A stretch of 64,000 nucleotides of DNA from Mantamonas sphyraenae (lineage: Eukaryota; CRuMs; Mantamonadidae), in contig JAPMXV010000031.1 in NCBI GenBank assembly GCA_026936335.1, positions 372,001-436,000 of the forward strand, given 5' to 3'. The notes beneath the pieces are model-generated. The model was not told the origin of the DNA and did not search any database. It saw nothing but the letters and a program-made list of their open reading frames with translations. The translations under genes were made by a program, and so were the position numbers. This document shows, one piece after another, positions 29,401 to 42,100 of the stretch (position 1 is the first letter of the stretch; every line of letters begins with the position of its first letter).

Positions 29401-32400
29401 CGCGAGTTTGTGAAAAAGTTCCTGGACGGCCTGTTCTTCATGTTTCCCATGCTGATCAACCTCATCCTCGTGCTCGTCCTCGAAGCGGGCATCTACACAA
29501 GCTCGCGCATGAGCTCGCTGCACCGCTTCTTTGCCGGTCTGGGCATCCTGGTGGCCTTTGTGGCTGTGGGTGGCCTCAACAGCATCATTGCGCGCATTGG
29601 CTCCTTCTACGTGTTCCAATGGTCGTACTCGGTCATGCTGGTGCTGATGAACCGAATCGTGTTTGCCGGCTTTTCGTTCTGCTTTTCGGTGGCTCTGCTC
29701 GTGTCATTGCCGCTCATACCAATCTTTGGTTGGGAAACAATCATCTTCTTCGGCTACACGGCGCTGTTTGCGCTCCTGCAGCTGTGCATTGCAGCGTTGT
29801 ACAACTCGCATCGCGGTAGCATCTGGGTGAGCATCGAAGGACAGGTGATCATTGCCAGCATGGTGGCTGCCACAGCGCTCGTGCTGTCGCTGATCTTTCT
29901 GGTGGGCATGGATCCTGTGAGTGTGCATCTCATTGCGCTTGCGTTTACCGTGCTTGTGCTCTTCTTCACCTTTCTGTACGTGGTGCACTACCACTCTGTG
30001 CAGTACGCAGACATCAAGACCACCAGCGACCAGGAGGTCAACGACTGGTACGCAGCGCTGCACGACGTGCGCATGCCGCCCACGCACAAGGACCCCGCCG
30101 AGCTGGACCGTTTGCTCAGCGAGTGGTACGCAGACGACATCCTGCGAGTGCCGGACGAAGAGCGTCCGGACCTGCTCCAGTCGGCCATCTTTCTGAACCG
30201 GGCCAAAAAGTACGCGGTGAAAATGACACGGCAGGCACGCAACGAATTTGTGCGTGCTGTGCATGAAGCGCGCTACATCAAGGCCAAGGACTTTGTGCGC
30301 CGCGACGCGCTGGTGCAGGCGCGTGCAGCCAAGTACTACACGGAGGAGTCACTGGTGCACTGGTACACACTGTTGACAGGCAAAGTGCGGCCGGATCCGG
30401 CGTCGGCCGAGTGGGACCAGCTGCTGGACGAAGGCATGGGTGCGATGAACGTCAAGCAAAAGACAGACCTGCCGCACCGTGGAGGTCTGTTGTGGGACAT
30501 GGTGCGCACGTACTGGGTGCACGGTGCCTGCTACTTTGCGTTGATGTTTGTGGACCGCCTGTTGCGCCTGGCGGGAGGTTTGTCGTCGAGTGAGTTTTTC
30601 GTGCCGACGTCGCCGTACGAACTCGGTGTGGGCTGGGCACAGGTGTACCTGCTGCTGGCCATCGGTGCCCTCGAGCCCATTCTGTTCCGTCGCGCGGCCA
30701 GTGTCAACAACATGTTCAAGCCCCGCATGAGTGAGACGTTCACGGCGGACGTGCTGATCAAGTCGCGTTCGCGCCAGGCCAAGCGCATCTTTTGGACAGA
30801 GTTTAAGCTCATGTGGAAGTTTGTTATTCTGGCCCTGTTTGCGTCGGTAGGCATGATGTTCTTCCTGAGTGACAGCGTGACGCTGGATGTGCTGTGGGTG
30901 TTTGGCGTGTCTGTGTTGGGTTACACCGGCTTCATTGTCGGAGGGTTCAATTCGCTCTTCCTGGCACAGGACCACGGCAAGGCGAGCCGCGGTATGATGA
31001 AAGGTCTGCTTGTGGGCAGCCTGATCGGCGGCGGGGCCATGGTGGCGGGCTTCCTGCTGCAGATCGACGCATCGGCGTTGACGGGCCTGGACCTGCCCAA
31101 GACGACGTACCGCGACTTTGCTGTATTTGGCCTGTTGGCAGGTGGCATTGCGTACGGCGCGTTTACGTGGCCGACCCCGGCCAAGAACAAGGCGTCGCGC
31201 GAGTTTGACTTTGCGTCACAAGCGCCCATGCTGTCGACTGGGATGGCCACCAGCGGACAGAGATGGTTGCAGGGCTTGTCGCACGGTGTGCAAATCAACG
31301 AGGACCACATGACACTGCTGGCGAGGCAACTTTACAAGCGCAAGGATATCCGCAAGGTGCAGGGTGGCGAAACGGGCAAGCTGGTGATGCGGACGCTTGG
31401 CCAAGCGCGCGGCATCATGGAAAACATGGACGAGACGTCGCTGCTGCGCCAGGCGTTTCCAGATGCAGCCAAGCACTTGGACATCCTGCTGCGGTCGTGG
31501 AAGGCAGACCAGATCCGTGTGTACCTGGTGCCAGAGCAGTTTCTGACGCTGCCTTCGGGGCAGCACTTTTCGGCGCTGTCGTACGCGCCGGAGTTGGACA
31601 CGCTGGATGAAAACGCACACGTGGATAACTTGGAGCTGGCAGGGTCGGTGGAGGAAAAGAAAGGGTCGCGCAGGGTGCGATTGGGCTACGATTCAGACGA
31701 AAGCGACGACGAAGACTACTCGCAGCCTGTGCGGTCGCGCCAGACTCGACTCAAGTCGACATTCCGACGCAACACGGTTAGCAACTCCAGGCGAGCGTCG
31801 TCCACAACGGACGTCAAGTTGGTCGTGTTTGTGGGCGTGCAGGAGGAGCGGCCGCCCGAAGAGTTTGCCGACCAGATTGTGGAGGCCATGGTGCACGAGT
31901 ACTACGAAATGATCATGGGCTATCCACACTCGTTTGCAGTTGCCGCTGAGTTGCTGGTGAAGATCGATCCGACGGGCAGCGTTGTGCCGGAACGCATCCT
32001 GCGCGAACTGCACGCCACGAGCGACAACGGCCTGCACGCAGTGGATCAGAGCGCAGACATGGAAGTGATGGTCAAGTCGCTGCTGGGCTTTGACATCAAC
32101 GAGATCGACGCACGGTGGGAGCGCATCCCGAAGGCGCAGAAGCGTGTGATTGTGTCGTTGCTGGAACTTGTGGACCCGCATTTCCAGGCGCCGCCTGTGA
32201 CACACATGCAGTTGATGGCGCACACGGGCCTGGACACGCGGCGGTTCAACCGTGCGTTCCGTGCGCTGATTCCGCACGACGATTTGTGGCGTCGGGTGAG
32301 CGCAAAGCAGCGGCCGCACTCTGTGTTTCTGGCCATGGGCCAGCTGAACGCACGGCTTGCGCTGGCAGTGAAAAAGGCGGCACGAGAGATTCTCACTGCG

Positions 32401-35400
32401 CGCAATGTGCGCCACAACGCGGTGCACATGGAAATCCCGTTCACATCGCTGGTCAAAGCGGAGTACAATCCGTTGCAGTCGAAGCGCAACGACGAGTCGC
32501 AGTTTTCCGAGTTTGAGGACGCCATGCCTTTCGGCGAAAAGGTGTTGATGGTGCTGGACACGTTCTGCAGGTTGTCTGCGCTTGCGCTGAGTGCAGACGT
32601 GACGTTTGGCTATGAAAAGGACTACGCGATGCGCGCAAGTGTGGGCAACGGCGGCCTGCCACAGCCGTTCAAGTTCCTGCTGAACACACTGGTGACGTGG
32701 ACGTTCAACGTGAATCGTGTGTTTGTCAACATGATGGTGTGGCTGCCGCTGCGTCTGTTCCGGCCGGACGTGCAGCTGCTGTTCTCGCAGGTCAAGACGG
32801 GTCTGAACAGGATCAACTTCAAGGCACGCGGGCGCAACGGCCTGGACAGAGTGCATCGCATGAACCCGGAGGCGCCGCTGACAACCTTTGTGGAGTACAG
32901 CCAGGAAACAGGCTTGGTGGAGCGCACAACGACCTACTCGGGCCTGCTGAAAACGCGTCCCAGTGACGAATTCAAGGGCAGGGTGGCGTACTGTGTGTAC
33001 AAGGGTGGGCGTATCCACCAGCGCTTCGAGTGCAAGGACAAAAAGGTGCGCACGAGTGCGTGGTACTATTACGACGGCTCGCACCTGCAGTCGGGCAAAA
33101 AGTCACGCCGAGTGGCAGCCAATGTACCGACGATGAAGGAAGTGTACGAGAAGCACGTGGCAACGGAAGAAGAGAAGCAGCTGCGGCAACCAGTGGAGGA
33201 GTTTTACTACGATGACCGCGGACGTGTGGCGCAAGGCCTGGTGATGCGCGAGGTGGATCTGGCAACACTGGACATTGGCGGCCTGGACGACATGGTGTTT
33301 TCCATCCAAGCCTACCAGGCGGACGGCGAGGAGGGTGGCGACGAAACACATGGAGCCGGTGGAAGCGAGGGCAAGGTGAAACTCAACGTGGAGGTGGACT
33401 TTGAGTACCCTGTGGATGCGCACGTGGCAGACAGCAGCGCCAACCGGGCGATGTACCGGTGCGTGCTTCCGCACGGAGACAGTGGCCAAGGGGTTGGAGA
33501 AGGTGCGGGCGAGCTGGAGCTTGTTGTGCAGTGGCACGATTACAGCCGGTACGTGGACAAGACAGAGGTCAAGGTGGACCGCATGCCTCGCGTGTACACC
33601 GACTTTGACTATGTACACCTGCATCACCCGCAGCTGCGCAGCTACATCATCGACGAGGATGTGGGCGAGCAGCGCAACGAGGATCCAACACTGGTGACGG
33701 AGGATCCGCTGATGATTGTGCGCAAGCCGCCGCCAAGTTCATTCTACGACGAGGATCTGGTTGCGGTTGTGCCGAACCAGGCGTGGAGCTTCTCACTGAT
33801 CGACGCGATCACGTTCCGTGGCCAGGGCGCAAGCACAGTGTACACGAAACGGTACCCGACACGCAAGGCGCGCATGACCGTGTGGGACGCGTGGGCTGCA
33901 GGCAACCTGGACGGCGTGTATGCACAGCTCTTGGACGAGGAGATCCTGCGTGCGGAGCCGAAGCTGAAGAAGTACTGGAAGTACAGAGACCACGGTGACC
34001 TGCGACGGGCAAAGCGGGCGATTCTGAAACAGGAGGGCTCGTTGACGCCCGTGATCAGCTTCCGCACCAACTCGCACTTGGCTTTCCGTGTGCCGGACCT
34101 GCTGATGTGTGGTGCGGGAGGTACGGCCCACTCGCAGGGCCGCAGCGAAAAGACAAACCTGACGACCGCGTTTGACCAAACGGTGGGACTGAACTTTTCG
34201 GAGGAGAACCCGCTGCTGACGTGGGCGTTGGACTCGGGCACGTGGCCGGCGGACGGTGGAGGAGTGGCGTCGTGCAGGCGCGACGTGATCAACCGTCTGC
34301 CGCGTCTGCGGTGGATCTGCAACGCAGAGATTGGCAACACGATGAAAATTGTGCAGAACAGCTACCAGGTGGAGCAGAACGTGGCTTCGTTGACGTTTGT
34401 GCCGCTGTGGGGATCTGAAATCGGCGGGCCGAACCAGAGCATCCTGTCCAATGTGCCGTACGGCAAGCTGAGTGCACGCATTTGGCGTACGACGGACGAA
34501 ATCATTGTCAAGTTCTTCTTGCCACTGATGGAAGAGCTGGTGATTGGGTCTGTGAACCAGAACCCGCGTTCGGAGCAGATTGACGGGTACATGTCGCTGT
34601 TCACCAACTTTTACCTGTTCTTCCAGCGCTACGACTGGGCAACGGTGTGGGGCAACTCGATCGTGCACCAGGCGTGGCGACGTCTGTGGCTCCGCATCGA
34701 GACAGAACGGTACACTGCGTTCCAGCGGGAACTGGCAAAGCGACGCGGGTCTGTGAGCGGCAAGCCGATCCAGACGGTGTCTGGGGAGAACGAGTCGGAT
34801 GTGCCGCACATGCGGATGTTTGCAGGCGAGCTTGCCTCTCTGGACGACATCGACTTTGTGATGAACCTGTACGTGCACTTTCTGTTGCCGTTTACGGTGC
34901 CGCTGCCCGACACAAATGTGACGCATGCAACGCACCACGGCATCCAGGCTGTGCTGGGCGTGGTGGCGAAGCAGATCCGACAGTCGTCATTCCTGATCTG
35001 GGACCACGGTGTGCTGTGGCGCGAACGACTTGCGGCGCTGGACAACGTGTCGTACAGTCTGTTTGTGCGCAACGCGCTGGTGGACCTGACGCGCATGTGT
35101 GTGATTGTGAACCTGCGTGCGGCAGACATGGTGATCTCGTGTGCAAAGACGAACAATCCGCAATGGGAACAACGCATGGGTGGACGCGGCCTGAACCAGC
35201 TGACGACGGATGTGAAGCGGCGACAGTCGCCGGTGATCAACGGCATGGAAACGAACCGATTCAGCCCGAACCGAGACCTGGAGCTGGACACGCCGACGTC
35301 TGTGATGCTGTCGCATGTGTATGACCTGAAGGATGTGAAGAATGCGATCAAGGCGGCCAACGTGATTGTGAACCAGTTTGGAGTCAAGTCGTACCAGCTG

Positions 35401-36105
35401 ATTGTGTACGGGTCGCTGAACAAAGACCTGGGCTACGTGCAGGACTGCAGAGACATGATTGCAGACAATGGTTTGTCGAACAACGTCAAGCTGGCAGGCT
35501 TTGGCAACGCGTCGCAAGTGCTTCCGCAAGGATGGTTGTTCCTGAACTCGAGCAAGAGCGAAGGTCTGCCGCTGGCGCTTGGTGAGGCCGGACTGGCGGG
35601 ACTGCCAGTGGTGGCGACGGACGTGGGTGGCAGTCGTGAGGTGGTGCGTGATCAGGAGCGAGATATCACATTTGGGGCCATTGCGCCTGCGCAAAACCCG
35701 CTTGCGCTGGCCAAGGCGCAGGTCAAGGTGTTTTGCATGCTGGAGGAGCTGGAGGCACTGTGCGTCGCACCGGGGGCGCCAAAGCCGGACAAGGTGTGGA
35801 CCCTGGACGACTTTCAGCCATTCAACCCGGATCCCAAGGCACCGCGACTGGAACAGAGGATGTTGGCGATGAAGGAGCATCGTCTGCGTCTTGGCATGCA
35901 GTACCGGGCATACATCCTTGGCAGTTTCACCATCGAAAGATATCTGCGAGAGCACGAGCAGTTGATTTCGCTGGGAGCGCTGCGTGCGCGCGAGCGAGAG
36001 GAGCAGCTGGCAGACAAGAAGAAGCAGACGGGCGGTGGGATTGTCGGGAAGCTCAAGTCGTTGGCGTCGCTTGGATCTTCCCCGTCTCAAGCGAGCTACC
36101 AATGA
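24962..36105 (+). CDS. Giant multi-pass membrane glycosyltransferase, family GT4
   Basis: The model is join(24962..25532, 25863..36105), about 3604 aa with one base missing near 27674-27681. The intron is 330 nt (CGAG|GTGAGT...GCGCAG|AG). The first 190 residues are disordered. Residues 190-830 form a soluble domain (YFGPILPENHADRE) interrupted by a poly-Asp insert. Two membrane clusters lie at about 1368-1570 and 1740-1963. The C-terminal 650 residues are a GT-B glycosyltransferase: an acceptor-side lobe (GGGVASCRRDVINRLPRLRW) and a GT4 nucleotide-sugar lobe (YGSLNKDLGY, then SEGLPLALGEAGLAGLPVVA with the E-x7-E motif). Uncharacterised giant GT4 proteins with an N-terminal domain like this are, from memory, found in fungi; substrate and product are not known. 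It probably makes a cell-surface or wall polysaccharide. Confidence 0.82.
27674..27681 (+). other. Frame break in the GT4 gene (one base short)
   Basis: The frame carrying the N-terminal domain (ILVIEGEESFP) changes by -1 to the frame carrying the rest (EAGLFDDGDMALAG) at a TTCCCGAGG stretch. Upstream and downstream frames each make sense only on their own side. One base missing, most simply within the C or G run, fits; the exon total then divides by three. Confidence 0.8.
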
Positions 36106-36197
36106 GGAGGAGAGAGAGGAGAATGAAAGGAAGGTGCTGTACCACATGTGCAAGGGAGCAGTGTGCGGCGTTTTGGCCAACCGATTGGAAAACCTGC

Positions 36198-39100
36198 ATG
36201 AGCGCAAACGCAGAGAGCGCAGAAGCAGGGGAGGTGAAGGCAGTGCAAGATGAGGAGGTGGAGGAGGTTGCAGTGGTGGAGGAAGCGGAGGATGAGGTGG
36301 TGGAAGGGCGGGAGTACAGCGAGGAGATTGCTGCAATGATTGCGGCGGCGCGGGAACGGCAGGCGCCGGTGATCCACCTGCAGTCGGAGGAGCTGAGGGG
36401 TCTGCCGGAGGAGCTGTTCTCACTTCTGTTCCTGGAGGTGCTGATTCTGGGCAACAACGAACTGGAGGAGCTAAGTGGGAAAATTGCATCCTTGAGCAAC
36501 CTGACGCGTGTGGACTTGTTCCAAAACAAACTGACGACGCTTCCGTTTGAGTTTGGGAGGTTGGAGGCGCTGCAGGAGCTGTACTTGGATGGGAACCCAC
36601 TGGGTCAGGTGCCAAACTGCATCTACAACCTGAGGAACTTGCAGCTTCTTTCTCTGACGAAGTGCGGGCTGACTCGGATCGCGCCGCAGGTGTCGAATCT
36701 GTACCAGTTGGCAATGCTGAATGTGTCGGACAACGAACTGACGACGCTGCCCGCACAGATTGCGTTTATCCACCATCTGGAGGAGCTGAACGCAGAAGAC
36801 AATGCACTTTCGTCGCTGCCGCGCAGTTTCAGCCGGATGCGTAGCCTGGTGACACTGCGACTGGGTGGCAACCAGCTGGACCGGTTCCCCGACTGTGTGT
36901 CGCACGTGGCGTCGCTCAAGACGCTGGATCTGGACAGGAACCAGCTCGCTGTGCTGCCAGGCGGGTTGCCGCCAGCGCTGGAGACGCTCACGCTGGCGCG
37001 CAACCGCTTGGTGTCCATCGAGGCATCGATCAAAAACGCAGGCAACACATTGCAACACCTGGACGTGTCTGAAAACGACCTCGTGGACGAAGAGCTGCGC
37101 AGCTTGGGTGACGTCCTGTCGCTGGTGTCGCTGAACTTGACGGGGAATGCCAAGGTACGGCGTTTGCCAGCCCGCTTTGCGGCGCTGAAGAAGCTCAAGA
37201 CGCTGGAACTGGGTGGCATGGAGCAACTGGAACTGCCGTCGCGCGAGGTTGTGGCGATGGGTCTGGGCGAGATCATGGAACAGCTGAAACAGGGGAGCTC
37301 GGGTGAGTCGCGTAGACGTGGGGTCGGGGAGGAGCGGTTCGGGCCCAGCGCGGCACACAAACTGACACAGAGAGGGGACACGCACACACACACATACACG
37401 CATGCACATCTGTGCACAGACGAGGATATGCTCGTGATGGCCAAGGCGGAACAGGCAAAGGTGGTGCAGCTTTCGGGAGAGGGTTTGGAGACGCTGCCGG
37501 CGGCGGTGTTTGAGATTGGGTCTGTGGAAGAGCTGAACGTGTCACGCAACCACTTGAAGGGAGTGGAAAAGGAAGTGAGCCAGCTGGGTCGTCTGCGAGA
37601 CTTGGATGTGTCGTTCAACGAACTGCAGGAGGTGCCGGTGAGCCTGCTTGCCGTGAGCACACTGCAGCGACTGGACCTGGATCACAACCAAATCGAAAGT
37701 GTCAGCTTGCAGTCTATGGGCGACTTGACAAAGCTGTCGTGGTTGTCACTGGCCAACAACCAGATCGAGGCGCTGTCGACGGGTGCCGAGCAGCTGCGTG
37801 CGCTGACATACCTGAACCTGAGCAGCAATGCATTGCAAAAGCTTCCGCATGACCTGGGAGCCATGCGTTCGCTGGTTGAGCTGCATGTGGCACGCAACCG
37901 GCTGGACAAGCTGCCACAGAGCATTGGAAGGTTGAACAAGCTGAAAGTGCTGAACGTGGCACAAAACGCGCTTACCCGGCTGCCCCGTTCGATGGTGTCG
38001 ATGCAAACCATGCGTGCGCTGAATCTGTCGGACAACCAGCTGCCGAGCCTGCCTGACGCAGTGCTGCGGCTGACAGGTTTGCGCACCCTGCACGCCGAAA
38101 ACAACCACTTTGTTCGCATCGAATCACTGAACAGCCTGACGACGTTGCGTGAGCTGAACCTGAGTGCAAACAAGCTGGAGAACGTACCTGCCATGGAGGA
38201 GTGCAAGGGCCTGCAAAAGCTGACGTTGGACGGGAACCAGCTGCGGTGGTTGCCGTCGTATGTGGGCACGCTGGACGAGCTGCAGGTGCTGATGGTAAAC
38301 GACAACATGTTGGAGCACATTCCGTCGAGTGTGGCACAGCTGCCGTACCTGACTGTGCTGGGTGTGGCAGGGAACCGGCTGGCATCGCTTCCGGCGAGGT
38401 GTGTGAGATGAAGACTCTGATGCTGTTGCGGCTGCAGGGCAATCCGGTGGAGGAGGAACTCCGTGCCTACGAGGCAGAAAAGGAGCGTGTCAAGCGTGAA
38501 GGCGGCTTGCTAGGATCAATGATGGAGGGGGTGCCCATGCCGGGATACCTGCAAGGTGAGTCACACCGCGCCGCGGTGGCCAAGGCCCTGGGAGGCACGG
38601 CCACGCAGACGCTGTCGTTGAGTGGAGTGGGCATGTCGCGGCTGCCGATCGAGCAGGGAGTGTTGGAAAGGCGACAGTGGCGGGAGGTGCTGCAGCGGTT
38701 GGATCTGTCGCACAATTGCTTGGACGACCTTCCATCCGAACTGCAGTCTCTGGTCAATCTGCGTGAGTTGGATGTGTCGCACAACCAGTTGCAGCAGGTG
38801 CCAGCGGTGGTGGATTCGTTGCACGCGTTGCAGCGCCTGGATATGGGCCACAATCACCTGCGAGAATGGCCTGCACGAGATGTGTTTTTCACGACGCTGG
38901 GCAGCCATCTGATGGTGCTGGACATGCGACACAACCACTTGCAGAGTGTGCCTGTGGAGGTGGAGCAACTGAGCGCCCTGGAGGAGCTGAACGTGAGCGA
39001 AAACCAGCTGCGTTCGCTGCCAGCCGAAGTGGGCCAGATGGCACGCGTGAAAAAGGTGGATTTGAGCAACAACCAGATCCACACTCTGCCTGCTCAGTTG

Positions 39101-42100
39101 TGTGACATGGAATCGCTGGAGGAGCTGCGCGTGTCGCACAACGAGCTGCAAGTGCTGCCGATGTCCACGGGCGACCTGGCCAACCTGCGCGTGTTTGGCT
39201 GTTCGCACAACAAGCTGCGGCGCTTCCCACCCGCGGTGTGTGGCGCCGAGGCTTTGGTGGAGTTGGATCTGAGCCACAACGAGATGGAGGGAGCAACAGA
39301 CGCCGGGATTTGGCGTCTGACTGCGTTGGAGGAGTTGAACATCAGCCACAACGCGCTGAGTGCAGTAAGCGACGAAGTGGGCAATCTGGCCAGCTTGAAG
39401 ACGGTGCGTATGTCCTACAATTTGTTGCGAGAGCTGCCGGCGTCGATGGGTCTGCTCCGAACCTGCATCGTGTAGAGGTGGGACACAACCGGCTGCAAGA
39501 AATCCCGGCCGAGTTTTCGTACATGGACACGCTGCGTGTGTTGGATGTGCAGTTCAACACAGATCTGTCGTCGCTGCCGCTGTTTCTGTTTGAGCTGCAG
39601 TTGGAGGAGCTGGACTTTCGCGGGTGCACGAGCGTGCGTGCGCCTGCGGTGGTGTTTGAGCATCTGGACAGCATCTGGGCGTCAGAAAACCAGCTCAAGG
39701 TCTGTATGACTCTGTTGACATCGGGCGAGGACGGCGGCGCTGCGGCGGCAGCACTGCTGGGATCTGGGTCGGGTGGATCGCTGGGATTGGCTGGTCTGAG
39801 CGAGAGCGGCAGCGGAAGCGAAAGCAGCACGAGTCTGTCGCTGGCAAACAAGCGGTTGCAGCTTGTGGACCGACAGGTGTTTAACCGCAAGGGGCTGACA
39901 CAGCTGGATTTGAGCAACAACCTGCTGGAAGATTTCCCGGTGGGTGTGGCCAAGCTGACGGCGTTGAAGACTCTGGATCTGTACAACAACCTGCTGAGTG
40001 AGGTGCCGCACGACATGTACCGCTACACGATGTTGGAAGACCTGCGTCTGTCGCAGAACAAGTTTGACCGTGTGCCGGCTGAGCTGGCATTGATGTCGAC
40101 GTTGCACCGTTTGGACATGAGCCGCAACCGGCTCGAGCCGCAACCTTTGGAGCGCATGATGTCCAAGATGCTTGTGCTGCATACGCTGCGGCTTCAACGG
40201 TGCAACCTGGGCAGCGAGACGCTGGACAGCGACGAACTGGCGGAGATTCTGGACTCGATGCCAGCGCTGGTATGCGTGGATGTGAGCCAGAACTACGTGG
40301 GTCACGTGCCGCACGCTCTGCGCAAGCTGAAGCGCTTGCAGCATGTGCACCTGAACGGGTGTCGCATCCGTGAGGTGGGCGTACGTGACGTCAAGGAGTG
40401 GACAAAGCTGCAGAGCCTCCACCTGGCCGAGAACGAGCTGAAGGAAATCCCACAGGTGCTGGGCAGCATGGCCTCTCTGTGTACGCTGGTTCTGTCAAGG
40501 AACCAAATCCGCAAGGTGGACGAAACGATGCCGTTGCTGCACGTGCACACGCTGACGGATCTGGACCTGTCACACAACATGGTGGATGAGTTGACGCCTT
40601 TGGTGGGCGAGATGCACTGGTTGCGCGTGCTGAATGTGTCGCACAACGCGCTGGAGGTGTTCCCGTGGCAGGTGTGCAGCGTTCGCGACATGCGTGCCCT
40701 GAATGTGTCTCACAATCGACTGCGTGTGCTGCCACAGGAGGTGAGCAATATGCACATGCTCCAGCATCTGGATGTGTCCCACAACCAGCTGCGTGCACTG
40801 CCGCAGTCGCTGGGCAGCATGATCCAGTTGCGCGAATTTCTGTACGAGCACAACGCGGCGCGGCTGCTGCCCCGAGCCATCGAGGGCAAGGGGGTGGCAA
40901 AGGAGCTGCGGTTCCTGCGTGGGCGTGTAGATGGCATCCAATTGGAGCAGTACGACCAGATTTATGATGTGGTGTCTGGCGAGAGCCACCGGCTGGATCT
41001 GGGCGGATTGAGCCTGAATCGGCTGCCGGGAGAAATCCTGCGCATGCGCTCACGTCTGCATCGCTCAACTTGGGCAACAACCACCTGCAGGAGCTGGATG
41101 AGGCAATTGTGGAGCAGTGTGGACAGCTGCGAGAGGTGTCGCTGCGAGACAACCACCTGCGGCACATGCCGGCAGTGTTGGGCCAGCTGGCAGATACGCT
41201 GGTGGACTTGGACGTGAGCAAGAACGTGTTGGAAAACGACGAGACGTTTGTGGAAACACTGCAGGTGTTGGGGCAGCTGGAGCGGCTTGTGTTGAGTGAG
41301 AACGAGCTGCGGTCTGTGGATGCCAGTGTGCTGGAGGGCAAAACACATCTGTCCACTCTGGAGCTGGAGGGATGTGGGCTGCGCATGCTACCTGGCACGC
41401 TGTGTCTGTGCAGCTCCTTGTCTACGCTTTGTCTGGCCCGCAACTCCCTGTTGGACCTGCCGTCGGATCTGCCCCAGCTTGCGCCTGCGCTGACGCATCT
41501 GGACATCAGTGTGAACCAGTTTTCACGCTTCCCAGCCAATGTGTGCGAGCTCACGCGGTTGCGCACGCTCAAGTTTGCGTACAACGGATGCCTGATGCTC
41601 CCGCTGAACCTGGGGGCGCTGGAACACGTGGAGGTGTTGGGACTGTCGCACAACCGATTCCACACAATTCCCGATTCGTTGAGCGCATGCCAGAAGCTGC
41701 GCGAGCTGGATTTGCGCGAAAACAAGCTGGCCCGCGTGTCCAAAACGCTGCTGGCGTGCACGAGTCTGGAAAAGCTGCTGCTGGATGGAAATGCCATGCG
41801 CAGCTTGTTCCAGGAAGCCAAGGAGGAGGAAGAGGGTGCGGCACAGGAGCAACCTGTGTCGTCGACTTCGATTCGCGTGTGGACGCGTCTGCAGGTGCTA
41901 TCGCTGGAAGCAATGGGATTGCAGGATGTGCCGGCGGGTCTCTGCGAGTTGAATTGTCTGCACACACTGAGTATGGCCAACAATGCGCTTGTGGAGCTGC
42001 CGTCCGAGATGGGCAACATGGCTGCTCTTCAGCGGTTGAATGTGGCAAACAACGAGCTGGAAGAGTTGCCCGAGTCGCTGAGCAAGGTGGAAACGCTGCA

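Noticed and set aside
36105-36198. Extending the giant LRR protein upstream to an earlier ATG near 36126
   Set aside because: The extra residues (KGRCCTTCAREQCAAFWPTDW) resemble no LRR cap and overlap the likely GT4 3' UTR; the start at 36198 gives a typical acidic head.
38555-38570. GTGAGT at 38555 as an intron donor in the giant LRR gene
   Set aside because: The frame continues without a stop through GESHRAAVAKALGG into a normal block opening, and no nearby AG gives a better join. I kept it as coding spacer.
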